A stretch of DNA of 64,000 nt, taken from Streptomyces luteogriseus (GTDB lineage: Bacteria > Actinomycetota > Actinomycetes > Streptomycetales > Streptomycetaceae). The stretch is from NCBI RefSeq assembly GCF_014205055.1, contig NZ_JACHMS010000001.1, positions 186,001 through 250,000 on the forward strand, written 5' to 3'. The first letter of the stretch is position 1. Each line of letters opens with the position of its first letter. The position numbers and the translations under genes were made by a program. The notes under the pieces are model-generated. The model made no database searches. It saw only the letters and a program-made list of their open reading frames with translations, and was not told the origin of the DNA. Below are positions 57,283 through 64,000 of this stretch, piece by piece.

Positions 57283-59137
57283 TCAGCGCTGCTCCTGGTC
57301 GACCATGCGGGCCAGTTCCATGCGGGAGCGAACGCCGAGGGCGGCGAAGACGTTGCGCAGGTGGTAGTCGACCGTGCGGGTGCTGACGGCCAGCCGCTGG
57401 GCCACTTCCCGGTTGGTGGCGCCCTCGGCCACGTGGCGTGCGATGCGCAGTTGCTGCGGTGTCAGCCCCGACAGTCCCGCGGCCGGTTCCTTCCCGGACA
57501 CCGCTCCGTTGGCGCGCAGTTCGCCCCGGGCCTGGTCGGCCCAGGCTCCGGCGCCGCAACGGTCGAAGCCGACCAGGGCGGCTCCGAGCATGCCGCGCGC
57601 CTCCCGCAGCCTGCGGCGACGCCGTAGCCACCGGCCGTACAGGAGCTCGGTGCGGGCCCGCTCGAAGTCACCGCCGGACCCGTCGTGCAGGGCGAGCGCC
57701 CTCAGGTAGAGGTCGTCGGCTTCACGGTCGTCCGACGCGAGCAGGGCCCGGCAGCGCGCGTGCTGGGCCGGGGCGTGCGGATCGGCACCGAAGGCGGCCC
57801 ACCGGGCGAGGTCGGCGACGATGTCCCGCGCGTCCTCCGGCTGCCCGGCCAGCACCGCGGCCTCCACGAAGCAGGGCACGGCGAGCATCCAGACGGCGAA
57901 GTGACCGCGCCGGGGGCCGGGACGGACGAGGGGTCCGAGCCGGTCGGCGGCGTCCAGGGGGCGGCCGCGGGCCAGGTCGGCGCGGGCGGTGGCCCACTCG
58001 GCCAGGGTCGCGGCCTGGGCCAGCCCGTGGCGACGGGCGGTGGCCAGGGCGGCCGAGGCGTACCCGGCCACCGCGGCGGTGTCCCCCTCGATCGAAGCGG
58101 CCAGGGCGAGCATCGCGTGGTGGCTCGCCGCGGTGTTGCGGTGACCGGCCATGAGCGCCGCGCGCACGCCCTCCTCGGCGTGGGCACGCGCCTGCGCATG
58201 GCGGCCGGCGCGCAGTTCGCCGTAGGCCAGGTACTCCAGGGCGCGCGCTTCGAACGCCGCGCACTCCGTGGCCCGGGCGGCCGCGAGGGCGCGGGACCCG
58301 GCGGTGCGGGCCGCGTGGACGTCCCCGAGCAGCAGGGCCGCCGCCGCGGCGCGCAGCAGCCGCTCCGGCCGGTCGTCGCGGCGGGCTCGGGCCAGCACGC
58401 GCCGCAGCGGCCCGGCGGCGAGCTCCGGCCGCCGGGCCAGCAGGGCACGCATACCGTCGCGGTAGTCCCGGAAGAACGGGTCGCGGCCCCACCGGCCCGG
58501 GCCGGGATCGGGGGCGGACTCTTCTGGTTGCCCGCCGTCTGCGGACGGAAGGGCGAGATGTGCGACGCCGGGCGGGGACGGGTTGGCGGCGCCTCGCGCG
58601 ACGTGGGGCGACGGTGACACGGCACCGGACGGGGGCGAGCCCACCGGCCGTCGCACGACATCGGAAGGCGGCGGGCCGTCGAGGCCTCGTACGACCCCGG
58701 AGGGCGGGGGACCGTCGATGGTGTGCGGGGTCGCCGGGACACCGCCCTCGCCGGTCGTCGAAGCACTGCCCTCGACGGCCGTCGGGGCGTCGGCCTCGCC
58801 CGCGAGGGACCTGGCCGCGGCGCGGCCGTCCGCCGGCCCTGACGTGTCCGTGGCGTCGAGGGTGGCCAGACAGGCCACGACGTCCCCGGATGCCCAGGCG
58901 GCGTCCGTCGCGCCGAGATGGGCGGCCTCGGCGGTCTCCGGGGCGGCGGGGGGCGAGCAGGGTCGCGGCCAGCAGCAGGGTCTCGCGCGCGTCGCCCACG
59001 GGCCCGTCGAACAGCTGGCGCCTGCCGCGAGCGAGTTCGGCATGGCCGCGTTCCGCGGCGGACGACCGGGCGGCGTCACGGCCGTTCCGGCTCCCTGCGG
59101 GGGGAGTCGTTCGAGCTCTGCTGCTGTCTCCCGTCAT
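57283..59137 (-). pseudogene. Truncated, frameshifted LuxR-family (LAL-type) regulator
   Basis: The C-terminal LuxR domain is intact: GLSGLTPQQLRIARHVAEGA and VSTRTVDYHLRNVFAALGVR. Upstream are TPR-like helices of a large ATP-binding LuxR (LAL) regulator, but the ATPase part is absent. Near 58940 the conserved text jumps frame: GHAELARGRRQLFDGPVGDA and ETLLLAATLLAP lie in one frame, AAHLGATDAAWASGDVVACL in the next. Between LATLDAT and FFRDYRDGM is a low-complexity insert with repeated GPPPSGVV / GSPPSGAV units. An internal start could still yield a DNA-binding fragment, so loss of function is likely but not certain. Confidence 0.6.
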
Positions 59138-59298
59138 CCCACGGAGGTTACTTGCGCGTAAGGAAGACCGGAAGGCTGACGTCCGCGCGGCCCGGCACGC
59201 AAACCCTCGGCTCTACCTGCGCGTTGACCGGGCCCGGCCGGTGGACGGATTGTGCACCGGCCCAACGGAAGGCCGCCCCGGCCGTGCCCGGGCACGCC

Positions 59299-59335
59299 AC
59301 CGGCGGCGGACGCCTCGCACGCGTCCGCCGCCGGT
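59299..59335 (-). terminator. 15-bp hairpin after the polyester hydrolase gene
   Basis: ACCGGCGGCGGACGC (59299-59313) pairs perfectly with its complement (59321-59335) around a 7-nt loop, 44 nt past the stop codon. Confidence 0.8.
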
Positions 59336-59378
59336 CCCCCCGCTGTCGCGACCCCCGTAACCCGCGGCGCGGGACGTG

Positions 59379-60299
59379 TCAGGAACGGTGCGGGCAGTTG
59401 CCCCGGTACTCCTCGATGGTCAGGCTCGGCCGGGGCAGCGGGCACAGGAACTGCTCGTAGCGGGTGTCGTTGTCGATGAACCGCTTGAGCCAGGAAATGC
59501 TGTACTTCGCGATCGTCGTGTTCGACGAGTTGGGCGTGAAGTGGGTCGCCGAGTTCAGCTCCAGGTAGCCCCGGTCCAGCGAGGAGGACAGGCTCGAGTA
59601 GAACGGTTCGGCGTGCGAGGCGACCGGGGCGATGGTGTCGCCGTCGGCACCGAAGATCAGGGTCGGTGTGGTGACCTCGGGCCAGGTCTTGTCGAGGTTC
59701 CACGGGGTCAGCGGGATCGCCGCCTGCAGGGCCGGACGCGACTTGGCCGCCTCCAGGCTGCCGCCGCCGCCCATCGAGTGGCCCATCACGCCGAGGCGGG
59801 AGGCGTCGACGCGGCCACGCACCGAACTGCGCTCGGTGAGGTGGTCCAGGGCGGCCAGCAACTGGCGGCCTCGGGAGTCGGGCTGGTCGAGCGTGGTGAG
59901 GGTGTCGATGGTGAACACCACGAAGCCCTGCGAGGCCAGGCGCGGCCCCAGCCAGGCGATGGACGACTCGTAGGCGGTGTAGCCGGGCGAGATGGCCACG
60001 GCGCCGAAGGTGCCGTCGCTGGTGGACGTCGGGTAGTAGATGGTGCCGCCGCCGAATCCGGTGACGGACAGCGAGGAGACGGACGTCTGCGACACGGCGT
60101 ACGGGCCGCGCAGCGCCTCGATGCTGGAGGTGGTGGGGGCCGGGCCGCGCTCGTAGGGGTTGTCCGCGGCGTGGGCCCCCGGGCCGGTCAGGGGTCCCAG
60201 GCCGACGGCGAGGGCGAGTGCCGCGGTGGTTGCGGCCAGTCGTCCGGCCCGGCGCCCGCGGGCGCGAGTGGGTGAGCCGTTGTGGGGGTTGAGGTGCAC
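59379..60299 (-). CDS. Secreted polyester hydrolase / cutinase (PETase-like, Thermobifida cutinase type)
   Basis: A 306-residue exported alpha/beta-hydrolase. The signal peptide ends near residue 45 (AHA-AD). The mature protein begins [20 protein letters not shown] and continues [30 protein letters not shown] and [15 protein letters not shown], nearly matching recalled TfCut2/LCC sequences. Catalytic residues: Ser175 in GHSMGGGG, Asp221 in GADGDTIAP, His253 in ATHFTPN; Tyr107 in GYTAY contributes the oxyanion hole and Cys286/Cys302 give the C-terminal disulfide. Such enzymes cleave cutin and synthetic polyesters including PET. The GTG at 60299 is preferred; a much longer frame lacks a signal-like start. 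Flanked by a damaged LuxR regulator. Confidence 0.92.
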   Translation of the reverse strand: MHLNPHNGSPTRARGRRAGRLAATTAALALAVGLGPLTGPGAHAADNPYERGPAPTTSSIEALRGPYAVSQTSVSSLSVTGFGGGTIYYPTSTSDGTFGAVAISPGYTAYESSIAWLGPRLASQGFVVFTIDTLTTLDQPDSRGRQLLAALDHLTERSSVRGRVDASRLGVMGHSMGGGGSLEAAKSRPALQAAIPLTPWNLDKTWPEVTTPTLIFGADGDTIAPVASHAEPFYSSLSSSLDRGYLELNSATHFTPNSSNTTIAKYSISWLKRFIDNDTRYEQFLCPLPRPSLTIEEYRGNCPHRS

Positions 60300-60618
60300 G
60301 ACGAGTCGTCCTCTCTGTCGTGGCGGTCGGCCGTTCCACGGGCACGCGGGACCTGGGGCGTCTGCCGCGTGCCCGCGGTCGGGCACCGCCGTTGGGCTGG
60401 CCGTGCCACTGTCGGGGGCCGACCGCCGCGCGCGGACCGGCAATGTCACCGGTCTCGGGCCACCGCCCTCAGGGGGGCGCGCCCTTCACGGTGAGCCGGC
60501 CGCCGCGGTCGCTGCTGCCAGCCGGCCGTACTACCGGGCACCGTGAGGCGGCCGCCCTCCGCTCCCGCCGGAGCTGAGGCTGCGCAGCCCGTCTCCGCAT
60601 GGGCACTCCCACCTCCGG
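60300..60618. other. Intergenic leader region of the polyester hydrolase gene
   Basis: No gene is seen. An 11-bp inverted repeat CGGGCACGCGG (60339-60349) / CCGCGTGCCCG (60365-60375) lies 40-75 nt upstream of the hydrolase start and could be an operator or mRNA stem. The rest is GC-rich without a convincing frame. Confidence 0.5.
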
Positions 60619-60619
60619 A

Positions 60620-60635
60620 ATACCCCGGGGGGTAT
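60620..60635. promoter_or_regulatory. CstR/CsoR-type operator 1
   Basis: ATACCCCGGGGGGTAT is a near-perfect palindrome with ATACCC / GGGTAT half-sites, the G/C-centred form bound by CsoR/CstR-family repressors. It lies upstream of the MBL-rhodanese gene. Confidence 0.8.
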
Positions 60636-60656
60636 CCCTGTTATGGTGAGGGTCAA

Positions 60657-60672
60657 ATACCCCCGGGGGTAC
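60657..60672. promoter_or_regulatory. CstR/CsoR-type operator 2
   Basis: ATACCCCCGGGGGTAC repeats operator 1 with its centre 37 bp downstream and ends 26 nt before the GTG of the MBL-rhodanese gene; a pair of sites would flank the promoter (TTATGG lies between). Confidence 0.8.
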
Positions 60673-60697
60673 TCACCGTTCGGAAGGAGTCGCAGTC

Positions 60698-62074
60698 GTG
60701 TTCTTCGTCGACACCCTGGAGTTCGAGGGCCTGGGCAACCGCGGTTATGTGGCCGGCGGGCCCGGTGCCGCGGTGGTCGTCGACCCGCCGCGCGACATCG
60801 ATCAGGTCATCGCCACCGCCGCCCGGCGCGGAGTGCGCATCGCGTACGTCGTCGAGACCCATGTGCACAACGACTACGTCAGCGGCGGCCTGGAGCTGGC
60901 CCGTGTCACCGGCGCCGCCTACCTGGTGCCGGCCGGGGCGCACGTCCGCTTCGACCGCACCCCCGTGGCCGACGGCGACACCGTCACGGTCGACGAGGGT
61001 CTGACGCTGCGGGCGCTCGCCACCCCTGGGCACACTCCGCACCACACCTCCTACGTCCTGGAAGAGGACGAGCGCGGTGTGGCGGTGTTCACCGGCGGGT
61101 CACTGCTGATCGGCTCCGTGGGCCGCCCCGACCTGGTCGAGCCGCGGCTGCCCGAGCGGCTCGCCCGCGCCCAGCACGCCTCGGCCCAGCGCCTGGCCGA
61201 CGAGCTGGAGGACGACGTCGCGGTGCTTCCCACCCACGGATTCGGCAGCTTCTGCTCCTCCTCGCAGGCCACCGGGGACGCGACCACCGTCGGCCGGGAG
61301 CGCAGGACCAACGACGCGCTGACCAAGGACGTGGACACCTTCGTCACCGAGATGCTCGCCCGACTCGACGACGTGCCCGCCTACTACGCGCACATGGGCC
61401 CGGCCAACGCCGCCGGCCCCGCACCCGTCGACCTCACCGCGCCCCGGCGCGCGGACGGCGAGGAGATCGCCTCCCGGCTGGCCGCCGGCGAGTGGGTGGT
61501 GGACCTGCGCAGCCGGGTGGCCTTCGCCGAGGGGCACGTGGCGGGCTCCTTCAACTTCGAGGGCGACGGCCACCTCGCCACCTACCTGGCCTGGCTGATC
61601 CCGTGGGGCAAGCCCGTCACTCTGCTGGCCGGGACACCCGAGCAGCTCGCCGACGCGCAGCGGGAGCTGGCCCGGGTCGGCATCGACCGCCCGGCCGCGG
61701 CCGCGACCGGCGACCCGGCCGGCTGGGTGCGCGCCGGTGAGCAGCTCGTCTCCTTCCCCCGCGTCCGTTTCGTCGACCTCGCGGAGCTGCGCGGGCGCGG
61801 GGAACAGGTGGTGGTGCTGGACGTGCGGCGCGATGCCGAACGCGCGGGCGGCTTCATCGAGGGCTCGGTGCACATCCCGGTCCACGAGCTGCACGGCCGT
61901 GTCGGCGAGGTGCCGGGCGGGACGGTGTGGGTGCACTGCGCGGGCGGAATGCGTGCGGCGATCGCCGCGTCCCTGCTGGATGCCGCGGGCCGTGACGTGG
62001 TCGCCGTCGACGACGGCTTCGACGCCGCCGTCGAGGCGGGACTGCCCCTCACCCGGCCCGACAACGGCCGCTGA
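60698..62074 (+). CDS. Metallo-beta-lactamase / rhodanese fusion (CstB-like persulfide dioxygenase-rhodanese)
   Basis: A 458-residue cytosolic enzyme. Residues 1-240 are a persulfide-dioxygenase (ETHE1-like) metallo-beta-lactamase fold with THVHNDYVSGG, TPGHTPHHTSYVL and LPTHGFGSFC iron-ligand motifs. A first rhodanese (about 250-345) has no active-site Cys and is probably structural. The C-terminal rhodanese (about 360-458) is active, with Cys in VHCAGGMRAAI. It oxidises persulfides and moves sulfane sulfur to acceptors. GGAAGGAG precedes the GTG. Two CstR-type operators stand upstream, indicating persulfide-responsive repression. Confidence 0.9.
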   Translation: MFFVDTLEFEGLGNRGYVAGGPGAAVVVDPPRDIDQVIATAARRGVRIAYVVETHVHNDYVSGGLELARVTGAAYLVPAGAHVRFDRTPVADGDTVTVDEGLTLRALATPGHTPHHTSYVLEEDERGVAVFTGGSLLIGSVGRPDLVEPRLPERLARAQHASAQRLADELEDDVAVLPTHGFGSFCSSSQATGDATTVGRERRTNDALTKDVDTFVTEMLARLDDVPAYYAHMGPANAAGPAPVDLTAPRRADGEEIASRLAAGEWVVDLRSRVAFAEGHVAGSFNFEGDGHLATYLAWLIPWGKPVTLLAGTPEQLADAQRELARVGIDRPAAAATGDPAGWVRAGEQLVSFPRVRFVDLAELRGRGEQVVVLDVRRDAERAGGFIEGSVHIPVHELHGRVGEVPGGTVWVHCAGGMRAAIAASLLDAAGRDVVAVDDGFDAAVEAGLPLTRPDNGR

Positions 62075-62117
62075 CCGGCCCGGCCGTACCAACCGCACCT
62101 TCACGGAGTGATCCACG

Positions 62118-62399
62118 ATGTTCTCGTCCCCTCGCCACGACCCCGGCCGTCTCTGTCCCGGCGAACCCCTGCAGCGGACCAGCGGCTTCACAGCCGCACT
62201 TCCGGGCGTCCGCGGGACACCGGAGCGGAGAGCCGGGCACGCTCCCGGCGCCCCGCACCCGCTGCCGCCGTCCCATCTCCCGGAAGGGGTGCCGCTCCTG
62301 CCAGTCGCACGGGGCGGGCCGGTGGTCACGGTCTGCCGCTCGGGGCACCACACCCCGACGGTCACCGGTGAGGGCGACCCCGGCGGAGTCATACCGTGA
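62118..62399 (+). CDS. Degenerate short rhodanese-like protein
   Basis: A 93-residue ORF behind GGAGTG, whose stop overlaps the next GTG. It resembles a single-domain rhodanese: opening FSSPRHDPGRLCPGEPLQRT, AGHAPGAPHPLPPSHLPEG (the GH-I-PGAxxLPL box) and PVVTVCRSGHH, the active-site Cys loop. After this loop the last helices are missing and the chain goes straight to a tail GEGDPGGVIP. Loss of the C-terminal half suggests decay with the frame and translational coupling kept. Activity is doubtful. Confidence 0.6.
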   Translation: MFSSPRHDPGRLCPGEPLQRTSGFTAALPGVRGTPERRAGHAPGAPHPLPPSHLPEGVPLLPVARGGPVVTVCRSGHHTPTVTGEGDPGGVIP

Positions 62400-63148
62400 G
62401 TGCACTGGTCCTGGCCCTGTTCGCCGGGGCGGTGGTCGGGCTCGCGCTCGGTGCGCTCGGCGGGGGCGGCAGCGTCCTGGCAGTGCCCGCGCTGATCTAC
62501 CTGCTCGGTTTCACCCCCGCCGCCGCCACCACCGCCGCGCTGATCATCGTCACCGCCACCTCGCTCACGGCCCTGTACGCCCATGCCCGCACCGGCGACG
62601 TCCGCTGGAAAGCCGGCGCGCTGTTCGCCGCGGCGGGACTCCTGCCCGCCGCCGCGGCCGGAGCCGCTGCGGCCCGGCTGCCCCAGCCGGTCCTGACCGC
62701 CGCGTTCGCCGGCGTCGCCGCACTCGCCGCCGTCGCCATGCTGCGGCCCACCCGCTCTGCCCCCGGTCCGGCAGCCGACGGTGCGCGGCCCGCCAAGGCG
62801 GCCGGCACCGGCGCCGGACTGGGAGCGCTGACCGGGCTGCTCGGCGTCGGCGGGGGCTTCCTCGCCGTCCCCGCACTGGTCACCGTGCTGGCGTTCGAGA
62901 TGCAGGCCGCCGTCGGCACCAGCCTGCTGGTCATCTCGGCGAACTCGCTCGCCTCTCTGACCACCCGTGGCGCTACCACCGCGGGGGTCGACTGGGCGGT
63001 CGTCGGCCCTTTCGCCGGCGCCGCGATCCTCGGCGCCTGGGACGGCAAACGCCTGGCCGCCAAGGTCACCGGCATCCTGCTGCAACGCACCTTCGGCGTC
63101 ATCCTGCTGGCCGTCGCCGTCTTCATGCTCGCCGATGCCCTCACCTGA
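62396..63148 (+). CDS. TauE/SafE-family sulfite/organosulfur exporter
   Basis: A 250-residue polytopic protein with about eight hydrophobic segments and two internal repeats, each starting with a Gly-rich signature: GALGGGGSVLAVPALIYLLG and GLLGVGGGFLAVPALVTVLA, typical of TauE/SafE transporters. In sulfide/persulfide operons this family exports sulfite or thiosulfate formed by the dioxygenase. GTG start overlapping the preceding stop (GTGA). Confidence 0.9.
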   Translation: MSALVLALFAGAVVGLALGALGGGGSVLAVPALIYLLGFTPAAATTAALIIVTATSLTALYAHARTGDVRWKAGALFAAAGLLPAAAAGAAAARLPQPVLTAAFAGVAALAAVAMLRPTRSAPGPAADGARPAKAAGTGAGLGALTGLLGVGGGFLAVPALVTVLAFEMQAAVGTSLLVISANSLASLTTRGATTAGVDWAVVGPFAGAAILGAWDGKRLAAKVTGILLQRTFGVILLAVAVFMLADALT

Positions 63149-63202
63149 GAGGCCGTCGACTGAGACCTCGGCGGTACGGCTCACACCAGAGAGCGGTACG
63201 GC

Positions 63203-64000
<798 letters not shown>

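Overview
The window is very high G+C actinomycete DNA, almost certainly a Streptomyces chromosome and probably an accessory or arm-proximal part. The reasons are GC-rich third codon positions, frequent GTG starts, leaderless-looking TetR promoters, SpoIIE/RsbW-like/STAS partner-switch genes, AfsR- and LuxR-type regulators, a type III polyketide synthase and many secreted enzymes. It is also rich in decayed genes: histidine kinase, P-loop kinase, aldehyde dehydrogenase, AfsR-like regulator, tryptophanase, MFS pump, hydrolase and LuxR remnants. No rRNA, tRNA, CRISPR array or intact insertion sequence was seen.

Layout. 1-2.2 kb: C-terminus of a Lys/Ala-rich winged-helix protein, two gene remnants, and a divergent anti-sigma-like kinase / STAS antagonist pair. 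2.3-10.2 kb: antibiotic-response block with an Eis-like acetyltransferase, a rifamycin phosphotransferase (rph) with its rifamycin-associated element (RAE), and, divergent from it, two tandem ABC-F ribosome-protection ATPases preceded by a short leader ORF and hairpins. 10.3-14 kb: a small unknown protein behind a 7-codon ORF, a broken aldehyde dehydrogenase, msrA, a TetR regulator and a secreted protein.

14.3-23.7 kb: the most striking block, eight co-directional and mostly overlapping genes for an exopolysaccharide that looks like Pel / fungal galactosaminogalactan. They encode a secreted Agd3-like (CE18-type) deacetylase, a PelF glycosyltransferase, a polytopic membrane protein, two nucleotide-sugar epimerases, a sugar nucleotidyltransferase, a spherulin-4-like (GH135-type) protein and a GH114-type alpha-1,4-polygalactosaminidase lipoprotein. 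The mix joins bacterial PelF with three enzyme types best known from the Aspergillus GAG cluster.

23.7-31.4 kb: FAD monooxygenase / MFS pump with a divergent TetR regulator, small stress and hydrolase genes, a DUF4097 protein, a sirtuin and a SRPBCC protein. 31.4-36.4 kb: a membrane protein and family-2 glycosyltransferase followed by a pseudogene graveyard. 36.6-42.3 kb: a type III PKS and two multidomain SpoIIE-type phosphatases. 42.6-50.7 kb: remnants, a GNAT acetyltransferase, a TetR / 3-hydroxyisobutyrate-dehydrogenase-like pair with twin operators, a ZIP transporter, VOC proteins and a pair of secreted repeat proteins.

50.7-57.1 kb: a complete branched-chain amino-acid-type ABC importer (livK-M-H-G-F order) and a PucR-like regulator. 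57.3-60.3 kb: a damaged LuxR regulator and a secreted polyester hydrolase closely resembling Thermobifida cutinase/PETase enzymes. 60.6-64 kb: a sulfur/persulfide detoxification locus (metallo-beta-lactamase-rhodanese fusion, degenerate rhodanese, TauE exporter, CstR-like repressor, rhodanese) tied together by three near-identical palindromic operators.

All functional names come from reading motifs and recalled family resemblance; no database search was run. Promoters, operators and terminators are predictions from sequence alone.
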